Shown: positions 13,667 through 24,674, counted from the first letter of the stretch. The stretch is 64,000 nucleotides of DNA from Aplysia californica (GCF_000002075.1 NW_004797307.1:343992-407991), one strand, 5' to 3'. Program-made: numbers and translations. The notes: a model not told the origin generated them from the letters alone.

Positions 13667-16600
13667 CTGTCCTGCTGTTAATGAGCTTTTGCTCTTCTTC
13701 ATAGTGCTATGTTGCAGTTTATATATGACTGCTGCATTTATTTATTGTCTTTTCTATTCATCATTTTTTAATGTTTTAGAAAACTTATATGCATTACAAG
13801 GTAGCCTGAGAGTTTTTTGTTTTTTTCTTATAATTGTAGTTAGTCCTCATATATCCTGCAGTATAGTTTTCGAATCATGTTACTGTTTTTACCAGTAAGT
13901 TTAATTGAACGTAAGGTGGTCTCTCAGAAGTTTTTAGTGTTCTTTAGGAGACGCTTTCAATGTGTTTCTAAATTTAGGATCTATCTTAGTCTCTTTGATA
14001 TTCCTATGTGCAGCTTGAGATACCATGTAGTCATTGTAACTATGCTGTTTTTTCGTGCAGGTTTGCAAAAGGAGACTTGCTTGGTTCCATCAGAAGATGC
14101 TGAGAAGGGGGAGGAAGAAGACACCTTTAATTTCATCACCGAGTGCTTTTTCATCACCCAGAGGACCCTTCAGGTATGGTGGGGATTGTTTTTATCTCTT
14201 TTATGTTTCAAGTTGATTTTCTTATCACATTTTCACCTCTCAGCTGTTCTGACAGGATTATCATTGTGTAGTTATTGCTTGAAGAAAATATGTGGGCTTG
14301 TGGGTTGTTGTCCTTGTTTGTCTATTGTGTGAATTCTTTATAGTGTTGTCATATTCAGCTTAAATACAATACTGTGTCCAAGATGTCAGAGCTTTCCTGT
14401 TCACAATTGGTTATTTTTAATGGGCTCAGTTTCTATATAAGCGTTGATATTATTCTTTGTTGAAACGGGAAAGTGGGTGGTTTGAGGGTGTTCTGGTGTG
14501 GTTTAGCTGCTTGTTTCCTATTAAACAGCTATTGTCCTTTTATCTCCTTCTTTTCTTCATATGTTTATCACTAGTAGTAACTCCTCTTACTTTCGGCACT
14601 TATATGACCTATTTGTGTTGCAAGTGCCTTAAGACTCTTACTGAAATGAATACTAAAAGAAATGAGGAAATTTGAGCTATATATAAAGAACATTCAGAGG
14701 AATTTTTGCTCCGACCGATGTTTGTAATTTTCATGCATGATGTATCTGTGGTCTTCAGGTGTTCCTTCAGCCGGTCATTGGTCGTCTGTTGTCTGTGAAT
14801 CGCGACCTGCATCAGATCCAGCGCCTATACAACGACATCATCCAGCAGTCACAGGGCAATGAGGAGCCTGTGGTCAATATCAAATCTCGCATGGAAAAAG
14901 GTGAGGGAAAATGTAAAAGGAATCAAATGGACATTGTTGTTACTTCAGTGATAAAAGTAAAGTATACCCCCCCCCCCCCTTATTTCAATTTTGAACTGCT
15001 TGACTTAGTGTGCAATATTGAGAGATGGGTGGGGGGTATGCATGTGTTGTGTATGTGTGTATGTGTTGTGCATATGTGCATGCATATGCATGCATGCATG
15101 TATGTATCTGATAGCATGAATGGGTGAAATTGTCTGTGCATAGCAAGAGACTATATTTTTCGTTACAAAAGAAATCTGCCATCTAAATGAGCTTTTTTCT
15201 TTTCTCTATTCTCTTCCAGCTATGACAATCTACATAAACAGGAAAGCAGCACTGACCCAGCCCGAGCTTCTCTCCCTGGCCTTCAAGTTCCAGGTCGCCT
15301 CTGCTTCTTGGCTCAGTTTGGCAGCCACAAAAAAACTGCCTCGTGCTGCGGTGGTCACGGCTGACACAGAGGTGATACTGGACAATTGGACAATAGTGAC
15401 ATAACTAACTTGTAGAAGTGGGTGGTTGGCGGGTGCTCTGGTGTTGTTTGCTTTTTCTTTCCTATCAAACATCTATCGTCCTTATTTCCTCTTCTTTTTT
15501 ATGTTTGTTACTCTCTTGTAACACCTCTAATCTCCTGGCGCTCATATGACCTTATGAAGTTGCGAGCATCGTAAAACCTGTACTAAAACTAAAAACCTGT
15601 AGAAATACGTTGTGAAAGTGCAACTGTTTACTATTTATTTACTCTGTGCCTCACACTGATTTTTGTCTTTGAGTCTGTTTTGTTTCAGTGCACTGATGAC
15701 ACACTGTACACACACGCTCCTCACAGCTTTGAAAGTGTTTGTGGGTGTGGTTTAAGTTGATTGAGTGCAGATTAGCTTTTCAATTTGCAAGTAGGAAAAT
15801 GTTTTTATGGATTTATATAATCTATAGGAGCAAACTATCTTTAGTATTAGCAAAATGTAATGTGTTTTCAGATTGTGTATCTAGATATGATAAAAGTAAA
15901 AGAACTAAGTACATTTTCTTTTATGCAAAGAATAATGTTCCGCATTTCTATTCTGGCTTCCTTGCATGTTATTGTTTTTTTACGCTGACAATTACTACGG
16001 CCTGTATTAGAAAAAACAAAATTTAGGAATCAATCTATGATTAAGAAAGCAACCAAAGTTGCAGGTCAGTTTTCCCTACTGTAATAATTGTTGATTATTG
16101 ATTTGTCAGAAAAGCTAACTTTTTCATTCAAATGTAGGATGTCTGTCTCTTCCAACATAAATGCTGCCATATCTTTTGATGTCTGTAGTTCGTGTATGAA
16201 TGAGGTTGCCACTGGCAGGTCTTTCTTCTCTTTTTTTCTCATGTTGTTTCTATCTGTCCGTCTTACCATTTCACTTCTTTAAGTGACCATTGTTGTATCA
16301 ATGTGCTTCTCTATACTCAAATAAAATGATTAAAAATGTGTCACGACGTGGTGGAATCAGGCGCTTGTCAATTTTTGGGCATGTGGAGTTCTTGGTACCA
16401 ACTTAAAGCTTGTTCAGTTGTCTTGCTATCGGTGAAAAAATGCCCATGTATCTTGAATAGAAATCAAGATGTTTGAGATTGAAGAAGGTGGGGTGGCTTG
16501 GTTTTAAAGGTAGAATTAGTGAGAAAATGGCCGCCAAAGTTTGGTTATTTTCATATCTTGATAGTTCGTGAAAACTGAAAACTTACTTTTTTTGTGCCTT

Positions 16601-19600
16601 TAATAAACTTTTTTTTTCGGTTAAATCCGCCCAGAAATGTGTTCTTAATTGGACAACAATGGTGTTAAGCCAAAAAACAAAAATTCAATAAAAACTGCCA
16701 AACTGGCAGAAAAATACCAGTTTCTTCAATTTCATTATTGTGACGAGCGCCTGATTTCACCACACTGCCTCACAAATGCATCTGTAGCTACTTTCAACGG
16801 TTTGGTCCCAGGTTCCCAAGATCGAGTTTCCCCTGCCTGAGGAGCCGACCCCAGTCCTGACATGCATCCCGGAGTTTGTCATGGAGAACATCATCAGCCT
16901 GATCAACCACATCCATCGCTTCGAGGACGGTGTGCTGGAGTCCGAGGGAGACAAGTGAGTGATGCTGGGACACACGTGTGCAGCTGTCATCTACACTTTC
17001 TTTGTAATCGTAATTGTATGTGGTTTACACCCACATTGACATAATATAGATCGATGAAACATGTAACGCCACTTGTGTCTAGAAGTTTATTATTTTTATT
17101 GAAAATAAGAAATAATACATCATTTTAATGTCATCTAAACTTTCTTTATTATCATTATTGTATATGTTTTACACCCCCATTGACATAATATAGATTGTTT
17201 ACAGGGCCTGCCTGTCAGGGCTGAGAGGGATACAATATCCCTCCAGACAGATTGAGATACTCTATATATAAACAGCTTCCCCACTCTGGTATGACACTCA
17301 TGTCTTTTGTGTGCAATGGCAAAGTGCCCAATCACTCCACCATAGATACTGGTAATCTGTTTCATTTATGTCTATACTAGGAAGGGAAAGGATAAAAGTG
17401 ATACTCTTTTCTTTGTCTCTTTTGAGACTATGTTTTATAAAAAGAGGAAGACACTGCAATTAACAGTCACCCTGAAACCATTCCTAAAGCTCTGAGCTGG
17501 TTAATGTTTTTCAGTTTTTAGAGAAATGGGTAACTTGAAATGAGTCATCATTCTTAAATTTGTTAAATGTCAGTTGTTGTTCAGTATTGTTCAGGGCAGG
17601 TTAGTGCAATAACAGCAACATTTTGCTCTGAAACAGATTATTTTTCTAAAGACCAGGAAAAGGGGAAGAAAGAGACCAGCATCTTTCTGCCAAAGCTGGT
17701 TCAAGTTTATAACATTAACACATTATGCTGTCTTCGAACTGGAAAGTATGTCTCTTGTAGCTGTGGTATTTTGAAGGCTTTCCTGGGACCCAAAACAAAG
17801 CATATTGTGGCTGGGAACACCCAGAGTCTTTCATCCTACTGATGTTTTACTGTCTTCTACCATGTTGCAACTTCCCTTTAGTTTTTCAGATCTTGATTGC
17901 TGGTGCCTCCCCCCCGCTTTGTTGCTGTGTATATATCTTACTGTTTCCCAGCACTGAATGACAATTATTGTATCAATATATTTTTAAAACTCAAACGAAC
18001 TTCAGATGGAGGTTCATCCTTCATTACTTTAATAATTAATTGTAATTGTTTCTCATTAGTCTGCAGTACCTGATGACCTTGGTGCTGGTGTTCATGAGTT
18101 CTCCTCGGAGGATGAAGAACCCGCACTTGCGGGCAGAGCTGGCTGAGATGTTGGCCTCGTTGATGCCGCTCAGTGAGAGACACCCGGAGAAAGGCCTTGC
18201 CCCCCAGTGAGTTGTTCTTGCAAAGACCACTTGGGATAGAAGAACAGTGTAGAAAAGGTTTCAGCTTGGATATGGTTATGGTGTGTGGTTCTAGCGAACA
18301 TGTTTAAATGAAAGGTGTGCTAAAACTGTTTTGGTGCTGGAAACCCTTTTTTTGTGGGTTTTTTAAAAACAGGTCCTTTTTTAAAACTTTTTATTAGTTT
18401 CAGACATATATACTGACTATGGGATCATAAGTGGGCAAATACCCAAAAAAAGACAAAGTTTTTAGTATTAATGTTTATTGTTTGCATTTAATTCTTCCTC
18501 TGTTAGTCAAGTGGTTAGGCTACCAGACTTGCAATCGTGAAGTTGAAGGATCAGGGGTTCAAGCCTGAGGCTCAATGTTGTGCTCTTGGGAAAGGCATTT
18601 TACATGAATTTTCCCAGATAGGAATGGGTACATAGCGAAAGTTCTTGTCAGTATGTTAGTGTTTTACAGCCTATGAAATGGCAGCTTTCACTATATGCTT
18701 CCCAGGAAGTTGAGATTGTTTCAGAATACCATCAGGTTTGCTGAAGTAATAATATAGATTGTGAAGCGCATAGAGCTTGCAGTTGAGTCTGAACTAGTGA
18801 TATACAAATATTATTATTATTGTAAAATCTAAAATGTCATTGCTTTCCTTCCACAGACATTTCCGGCAACAGCTCTTTGAGACTCACCCCCACATCATGC
18901 AGCTGGGAGAGGCCATCATGCACGTTTTTGTCAGCATTGAGATGACTGGAGAGAATGTAGCCTTTGAGCAGAAGTTCAACTACCGCAGACCCATGTACAC
19001 CATCCTCAAGTACATCTGGGACATTCCAGCTCACCAGGAAAAAATCAAAGTAATTTTTTTGTATTTGTATTTTAATTTCTTTATTTCTTCTACAATGAAA
19101 TTTTGTGATAACCCAGTTATTTGTCAGATAACTGTAGTATATTGTGCAGTATCTAAGATTTAAAACTTTTTTTTTAGCTTTTGATATAGAAATTGCGACT
19201 AAAAAATTGGAACAAAAACCTTGGTGTCTTCTTATTTTCACCAATGTTTAAAGGCCAAGTTCAGATTTTCACAGGTGTTGCAAAATTGTTTCCTAGAATA
19301 CTCTTTGTGGGTGGTTGGCGGGTGCTCTGGTGTGGTTTGCTCCTTCTTTCCTATCAAACACCTATCATCCTTATCTCCCCTCCTTCTTTTTTGTTTGTTA
19401 CTCTCTTGTAACACCTCTAATCTTTGGCACTTATATGACCTCATTGTGTTGCAAGTACCGTAAAACACTTACAAAACAAAAAAAGAAAGAAAGAATACTC
19501 TTTGCTAAAGTGGCGGTGGTTTTTCTTTGATTATGCCACAGTTCTCTGCAATCAGTGTTCAGTCTACTCTGTACTGTTGCGTTATTTTTTTGGTGGATAT

Positions 19601-22600
19601 CCACACTGATGTGCGATGTTACCTGTACCAAGAATTACTTACATTTACGGAAGATGGGCTTCACGATGTAAAACTAACGTCCACTTACATGTCTCTCTCC
19701 CTGCACACTTGCACATGAACTTGTATGCAGGTTCACACACACACGCACACACTCATACAGAGGCCGGGGTGTGCACACACATACTCTTTTATACATTCAC
19801 TCACACATATAGGGAGTGACACACACTCATGTACATACAAACACACTGACAAAATAAGAAAGCCCTACAATGCTTTGTACAGCTCTAAAAAGCTGTTTTC
19901 GCTAGCAAATCAACGCTTTTGTTGCTATTTTTAGCTTTTTTTCCGTTTATTTTTCAAACAGAGGCTAGCAAAATATGCAGAAGAGAATATTTTGTGCTCT
20001 GACCCTCCTTTGTTCCTGCGTTTCATCAACTTGCTGGTGAATGACGCCACTTACTTGTTGGACGAAGCCCTCATGGTATGAACAGTCTTTTATTTTCTTC
20101 TTTTTAAAAATCAGATGCTCTCAAAACCTGTTTGTTTTCAGTATCTTTACATCTAAGTAAAGCCGTCTGACACTGGATATAATAACTGACTGGTGGAACC
20201 ATTCATCACTATTAGCTTTTGAGAAATTTTGTTTGCTCTGAATCTAATAATGTCAAAGAAACTGAATAAATATTTTCTACAGAGTATGACTCCTATTGTG
20301 ACAAATAAGGAAAACTGTTTACTAGTAAATGGATCACTTTCCCTTTTAGCTAGTCTGTCTTCTTTCTGTCTATCTGCTTATAGATCAACATAACATGTCT
20401 TTTTTAATTAGACAGCTAATTTACCATTTCATTCTTGGTATCACTCATCCTGCTCATTTTGGAGAGACTTGATGACCTGAGCTTTGAATGTGTCTATCAT
20501 GGTCTTCTCATCTCTTTTTTTTCCATCTCCTCTTCCCACCTTTTCTCATCTACTCTTTTTCTCCTTTGTTGTCTTTTTCCCCATTTCTTTCCTCTTTTTT
20601 GTTCTCCTTTCTTTACATTTCATCTCTTCTCCTTTGCCTCCTCTCTTACCTTTTCTTCTCTTCTCCATTTTTCTTTTCTCATCTCTCAACTTTTCTCTCA
20701 TCTAAACTCTATTCTCATCTCTCTTCATTTTTTCATTTCTGTTCTGTGATCTCTCCACTCTACTTTCTTCTCTTTTCTCACCTGTCCTCTCTTCTTTTTT
20801 CATTTTGATTTTTCTTTTCTCATCTCTCTTCTTATCTCTCCTCATATCTTTTCTCCTCTGTTCATTTCTCCTCTCTTATCTCCTGTAAAGCGTTTTTGTT
20901 GAAAGCATCATCTTCTGTTGCCCCCCCCCCCCCCCAGTTCATGGGTCAGATCAAAGAGAAGCAGCAGGAGCGTGAGCGCGGTGATTGGAGCCGTCTACCG
21001 GAGGCCCAGCGCCACCAGGAAGAGGCCAACCTCCAGCAGATCTCGCGGCTGGCTCAGTACCACAATGTGATGGGCTCCTCCACCATCAGCACGCTGCGCA
21101 TGATCACGGGCCAGATACAGTCCATCTTCTGCCATGCGACGTTTGTGGATCGCATCGCTAGCATGCTCAACTACTTCCTGTGTCGTCTAGTGAGTCAGTC
21201 TAGTTCTCACTGCTTGTTTTCAAATCTAGTTCTTTTTTCCTTTTTTTTCTTCTCTTTTAAAAGTTGGTGTGTGTGTTTGTGTGTTACGTGAGTGCGTGAG
21301 AAAGAGAGAGAGGGGGGAGGGGGGGGGGAGAGAGAGAGAGGGAGAGAGAGGGAGAGAGAGAGAGAGTGAGAGCGAAAAGGATGGGGAGGGGGGATATTTA
21401 GTTTGTTATCCAGTAGTTGGCTGTAAGCTAGAAAGGTATATCCTTTTTTGAAAAACTAGCTTTGTGAGTTTGTGTGTATGTGTGCTTAATACGAATATGA
21501 GAGAGACAGAGAGTATGAGGGAAGTACAGGATTTAGAGGAATAGGAACCCAAAAGACATGTTATAGGTTGCTTCAAGATAACATGCTTTCTCCATCTCTT
21601 TAAGTATTACAATCACTGTTGGTTATACATTTCCTTTAGTTTGTACAAGCATTCCTTTAGAGACTGTCATCTGGAAGCTTTTGTACATAAGAAAAAGCTT
21701 GCACGTTCTTCACTGCAAGGTTTTCAATAGCACCCTTGTGTTTTTGTTTCAGGTTGGACCTAAACAGCGTGAGTTCAGCGTGCGAGACAAGGAAAACTAT
21801 GACTTCAAGCCTCAGGAGACAGTGTCCAACATTTCATCCATCTATGTGAACCTGCAGCATAGTGACCTGTTCTGCCAGGCTGTGTTTCAGGATCAGCGGT
21901 CGTACAGCAGTGAACTCTTTTCACAGGTCAGTCTCTCGTGTTCAATTGATGTTGGCCACTTCTTATCTTTTAAAATGAATCTGACGACAAGTCTGCCGTA
22001 AGCTGACAAAACGCCTTTTTTTCTATTCACAGCAGTTTCGAGAAAAAGAGGTTTTTTTTTGTTCGCCTTACCATTTAAAAGTAAAGTGCTTGAGAAATTT
22101 GAATTTTTATTTATTTAAAGACTAGTCAATTTCACTTTGATTTTTTCACACAAGTAAGGTAACTGATCAGGCTTTCGATTTAGCAAATTAAAGATTTTGG
22201 CGCCAAAATTTTAAAGACATTTTGTCAGCTGACAGCTTAAGTGTATAATGGCCAACAGGAGTAAGGGAAGACACCCCCCCATCCCTTACATCTTACACTG
22301 AAAAGGTTAATTCTGACAGTGGTCTACAACTTCATGGAATAATTCATTAGAGCAGAGAATGAGGAATATGGAGGCCTGTTGTGACAAGGAGTGGAGCACC
22401 AATAGATGAACACGGCCAAGGTGACGGGTGATATCTTATCTTTGTACAACTAAGCCGATAAGTCAGCTGACCATATTGTGCAGGTTAACATTATTGTTTG
22501 GATATCCTTTAAAAACAAAAATTCTCATAATTCTTTTAATGTCAAGAGCTCTTTCTTTTTCTTTTGGGTGTGACAGGGTTCTCAGAATACTGGAAATATG

Positions 22601-24674
22601 GGAAGGTCTAACTATTTGGGTTTTTTTTTTGTATGTTGTTCTTTTTGTTTTTGGTGTTCATACTTCTTTTTATTTATCATTCATGAAGTTCCTGAAATAT
22701 AGGAACCTTGATATACTGTCAGCACCCTAGTAGTAAGTGTTCAATAAATTAAGGGACACTATTTCCTGAATGTGACAAATAAAAAGTAAGCTTTTGTGTC
22801 TGCAGCAACAATATATGTCTGCAGATACAATATTTGTCTCTTTGTCAGAGCGCTATTAGCAAATTTGTTGAACAATGAATATAGATAATGTTGTTTACTT
22901 ACAATAGATATGAGGTTTGATTGTAGTGAGAATTGCTGGGGAAAGCAGTCAAAGAAGAAGAAGAGTGACAGTTCTATTCATATTTCATTTCTTCGTTTCT
23001 TGCTTGCCACTAAATCACAATATGTGTCATATAAAAACATGCACTTTTTTCCCCCTCCTGCTGCAGGCTTGCCAAGTGCTAGAACGGATAGGAGAATCCC
23101 CACAGGCTATACATGACTTTATTCAGCTAGATGATAAGATAAAGGTAAGCTTTTTTGTCTTTTCTTAAGCCCATTTGCATGCACATGATGTTATCTGGTT
23201 AGTAAAATGAGCTCAGTTTGATTTGCTAGCCGCTAAGTAAGCTGACAACCACAAGGAGTGGAAGAAACTGGTTGTGAAATCTACAGTGGTGTCCCGATGG
23301 TCAGCCAGACAGCGTGATAGGTGAAGGAAAAGGTGAAGCTAATTATTGTAATGAAAGGGGAAACATAATGAGCCAATACAATAACCTGTTCTTCTATTTG
23401 CTGTTGAGTTTGAGAAACTGGGTCCTCAAACATTATGCTCCAGCGTCTGTACTTCTGTAGTGGTTAGGCTTTTCGCAGTGAAATTGATTTATTTGGAGTT
23501 CCTTCAAAAATGGTGTTTGATTATCAAGACAAGGAACGATTTCATGCTAACAAGAAAGTAGGCTGTAAATGTCAAACAGTTTTTGTACTATAAGTTGAGG
23601 AACCTGTAGGTAGTACTTTTGAGATCAAGAGGGAGAGAACAAAAGAAGAAACAGAAGAGAAGAAAGGGAGGATGAGGAGCAGAAAAGGGGGAAGATGAGG
23701 AATAGAAGAAGAAAAGAAAAAGGAAGAGAAGAAGGAGGAGAAGAAGAGTAAGATGAGGATTAGAAGAAGTGGACCTGAAGGAAGAGAAGGAGAGGGGGAA
23801 AAGGAGAGGCGGAGAAGGTGCTGGTAAGGAGAAAGAGGAGAATGGGAGCAATCCCTCTATTGTAGGTTTGATATTATCCCACCCCTTTTCCACAGGCCAT
23901 GCAGTCAGTGAAGGTGTCAGAGGAGCAGGCTCTGGCCGACGCCCCCGAGGAGTTCCTGGACCCCATCATGGGCACTCTGATGACCGACCCAGTCATGTTG
24001 CCTGCGTCTCGGAATATTGTTGACCGCAACGTCATCGCCAGACATGTCCTCAGGTGAGAGATGCTAATAATTTTAATAAATATTTTACACATTAATTAAA
24101 AGGGCAAAATTATTATGTTACTCACCCAGTATGTCTTGCTGTAGATTTTTAAGGAAATTACTAAGTTATTACCTCTTTTTACAGGTGTTTTAGAAGGCAG
24201 TTCTGATTTAGACATTAATTATTGACTTTGATGAGTTCAGAGAGAGCTTTTACATATATTTGGATGACATTGATGTCACTTTGTACTTGGAAATTTTGGA
24301 ACATTTATGGAATATATTAAAGTTGTTTTTCAATTTTGATTACACTCTTTATTCATTTTGTAAGAAACAGTTGAACCTGCTCTAATGGTCACCTGTCCCA
24401 GACAACCACTTGTACTATAAACCCTTTCCTACTTCTTCTCTTGCGTATTTTTAATAATTCGGCTTCTAGAGTGGTGTTTGACAAAGCATTAATTTGAAAT
24501 GCTGTAAATTTAAAAAGCTTAATTTGGTTTTCTTTTTAAAACACCCCAACCCCTTTCAGTGACCAAACGGACCCGTTCAACCGCCAGCCTCTGTCTCTGG
24601 ACATGGTTATACCCCAGTCTGAGCTAAAGGCACGGATAGAGGCGTGGGTTGCCGAGAGGATGAAGAATTTGTAG
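3564..24674 (+). CDS. UBE4A: Ubiquitin conjugation factor E4 A (U-box E4/E3 ligase), complete, 21 coding exons
   Basis: This is a U-box ubiquitin ligase that elongates ubiquitin chains on substrates already carrying ubiquitin, acting in the cytosol and nucleus. Coding exons are 3585-3705, 5810-5899, 6372-6466, 7539-7712, 8292-8451, 9567-9778, 10836-11027, 11794-11911, 12554-12760, 14061-14173, 14759-14900, 15220-15371, 16812-16954, 18060-18206, 18857-19049, 19962-20075, 20938-21189, 21753-21926, 23067-23144, 23896-24053 and 24560-24674. They sum to 3150 nt (1049 residues plus stop) with every phase consistent and GT-AG borders throughout. The N-terminus carries the family motif SNPFAALFG. The middle has the Ufd2-type core (for example [26 protein letters not shown]). 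The C-terminus is a U-box. ATG 3585 has A at -3 and G at +4, and an in-frame TGA lies at 3564-3566 in the same exon. Human UBE4A is about 1066 aa, so the protein looks complete. The weakest borders are the GTTTGG donor of exon 9 and the exon 3 acceptor. Confidence 0.95.
3774..3841. repeat. (TA)n microsatellite in UBE4A intron 1
   Basis: About 33 TA units, starting 68 bp after the donor of the first coding exon. Confidence 0.97.
3974..4768. mobile_element. Tc1-mariner/pogo-type non-autonomous element, TA duplication
   Basis: The left end CAGTGGAGTCC, with TTATAACGAG further in, matches the reverse complement of the right end, CAGTGGAATCC with TTATAACGAG. TA flanks both sides (3972-3973 and 4769-4770). 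The 795-bp interior has no recognisable transposase. It lies within the first coding intron of UBE4A. Confidence 0.8.
5160..5395 (-). mobile_element. LINE ORF2 C-terminal fragment
   Basis: On the - strand the frame 5372-5163 reads [20 protein letters not shown] and then [13 protein letters not shown]. This is the basic GRGRQR-type C-terminus of many animal non-LTR retrotransposon polymerases. Only the 3' end is present (5'-truncated insertion), followed by a short TGATGATGA tail in the element's orientation. Confidence 0.7.
5452..5752. repeat. (CA)n-rich tract
   Basis: About 300 bp of CA repeats interrupted by GCA, CCCA and TACA units. Its end is about 60 bp upstream of coding exon 2, leaving the CTGCAG acceptor intact. 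Confidence 0.95.
6535..7135 (+). mobile_element. LINE reverse-transcriptase C-terminal fragment
   Basis: [12 protein letters not shown] near 6543 is the typical thumb-region YLGS motif. The frame from 6678 then gives [30 protein letters not shown] and [10 protein letters not shown], and a shifted frame gives [14 protein letters not shown]. The order and motifs are those of a 5'-truncated non-LTR retrotransposon. It is frame-broken and inactive, and lies in a UBE4A intron. Confidence 0.8.
7842..7965. repeat. Degenerate pentanucleotide repeat (TGTCT-type)
   Basis: Runs of TCTTG/TCTCG/TCTCA pentamers, directly after coding exon 4 and its donor region. Confidence 0.85.
8494..8686 (+). repeat. 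SINE-like interspersed repeat 'R1', near full-length copy
   Basis: The copy starts GTGGGTGGTTGGCGGGTGCT and has a C/T-rich body. Near its 3' end is a hairpin, GGCGCTCATATGACC paired with GAGCGCC, and it ends in an (ACTAAAAC)n A-rich tail. Copies recur at 8688, 12134, 14473, 15418, 19307 and, on the - strand, 49531. No RNA polymerase III boxes are obvious. Confidence 0.8.
8688..8814 (+). repeat. R1 repeat, 5'-truncated copy
   Basis: The copy starts inside the C/T-rich body (ATCTATCGTCC) and ends with the CACTTATATGACC hairpin and an ACTAAAACTAAAA tail. It lies immediately after the previous copy's tail. Confidence 0.75.
8845..9085 (+). mobile_element. Decayed LINE C-terminal tail
   Basis: Short frame pieces resemble the basic K-L-x-Y-F-G-x-I and GRxRxxW tail of non-LTR polymerases, and the end CCAACCAACCAAC is tail-like. 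The reading frame is broken many times. Confidence 0.4.
9975..10175 (+). mobile_element. LINE C-terminal fragment
   Basis: The + frame reads [19 protein letters not shown] and then a Trp-rich tail, the usual GKRRRGR ending of LINE ORF2 proteins. 5'-truncated; in the intron between UBE4A coding exons 6 and 7. Confidence 0.5.
11452..11662 (-). repeat. tRNA-derived SINE (family 3)
   Basis: The - strand reads TTAGCTCAGTTGGTAACATG (box A) and about 50 bases on GGTTTGAATCC (box B), then a body ending near AAGAGCGTTAAACCCAAACA. The head resembles a tRNA but the body is too long for a tRNA gene. Confidence 0.7.
12134..12201 (+). repeat. R1 repeat, 3' end only
   Basis: AGCACTTATTTGACC, then TTGCAAGTGTCGTAAAACTC and an (ACTAAA)n tail. 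5'-truncated. Confidence 0.7.
13601..13666. repeat. (TGT)n microsatellite
   Basis: About 22 trinucleotide units with one GCT interruption, in the intron between coding exons 9 and 10. Confidence 0.97.
14473..14661 (+). repeat. R1 repeat copy
   Basis: GTGGGTGGTTTGAGGGTG start, C/T-rich body, GGCACTTATATGACC hairpin arm and an ACTGAAATGAATACTAAAAG tail. More diverged than the copies at 15418 and 19307. Confidence 0.75.
15418..15597 (+). repeat. R1 repeat copy
   Basis: Starts GTGGGTGGTTGGCGGGTGCT 46 bp after coding exon 12; hairpin GGCGCTCATATGACC; tail TACTAAAACTAAAAACC. Confidence 0.8.
16338..16773 (+). mobile_element. MITE family 'M430', copy 1
   Basis: This 436-bp element has inverted ends: GTGGTGGAATCAGGCGCT on the left, and GTGTGGTGAAATCAGGCGCT from the reverse-complemented right end. 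It is flanked by AAAT on both sides (16334-16337 and 16774-16777). The interior includes AAAATGGCCGCCAAAGTTTGG. No coding capacity. Its right end is 38 bp from coding exon 13 of UBE4A. Confidence 0.85.
17203..17365 (-). repeat. tRNA-derived SINE (family 2), decayed copy
   Basis: On the - strand the block GGTGGAGTGATTGGGCACTT is followed by a weak box B (CATGAGTGTCATACCAG) and GGGATATTGTATCCCTCTCA. The same order occurs at 30562 (+) and 43585 (-). Confidence 0.55.
18497..18828 (+). repeat. tRNA-derived SINE (family 1), copy
   Basis: Box A-like TTAGTCAAGTGGTTAGGCT and box B-like GGGGTTCAAGCC are followed by a body (GGGAAAGGCATTTTAC, GGAATGGGTACATAGC) and the 3' end ATACAAATATTATTATTATT. It ends 28 bp before UBE4A coding exon 15. 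Confidence 0.8.
19307..19493 (+). repeat. R1 repeat copy
   Basis: GTGGGTGGTTGGCGGGTGCT start, body as at 8494, TTGGCACTTATATGACC hairpin arm and a TTACAAAACAAAAAAAG tail. Confidence 0.8.
19735..19850. repeat. Short CA-rich microsatellite
   Basis: Interrupted CACACA/CACTCA units in UBE4A intron 15. Confidence 0.8.
20505..20936 (+). repeat. ~430-nt pyrimidine tract ending in C16 at a splice acceptor
   Basis: The + strand is almost wholly C and T (TTTTCTC/TCTCATC units) up to about 20890. After a short mixed segment a run of C abuts the CAG acceptor of coding exon 17. The tract forms the polypyrimidine context of that exon and could adopt triplex structure. Confidence 0.85.
21291..21395. repeat. 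(GA)n/G-rich purine tract
   Basis: GAGAGAGGG units 102 bp after the donor of coding exon 17. Confidence 0.9.
23628..23850. repeat. ~220-nt purine tract upstream of UBE4A coding exon 20
   Basis: The + strand is almost only A and G (GAAGAAGAGG-type units), ending about 45 bp before exon 20. Polypurine directly before an acceptor is the reverse of the usual composition; only TTTTCCACAG remains as the pyrimidine run. Confidence 0.9.
23896..24674 (+). other. UBE4A: U-box domain of UBE4A (last two coding exons)
   Basis: The last two exons (23896-24053 and 24560-24674) encode residues 960-1049. The U-box starts near residue 974 with [19 protein letters not shown] and continues through [10 protein letters not shown], then [12 protein letters not shown] across the last intron, and ends in an [10 protein letters not shown] helix. 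These are the E2-contact hydrophobic positions and the DP(F)NR loop expected of a U-box. The fold is RING-like but held by salt bridges rather than zinc, and no Cys/His zinc ligands are present. The stop codon is TAG at 24672-24674. Confidence 0.93.

Noticed and set aside
20505-20890. Pyrimidine-rich stretch as a CRISPR-like or regular repeat array
   Set aside because: No fixed unit or spacers; it is a drifting TTCTC-type simple sequence.
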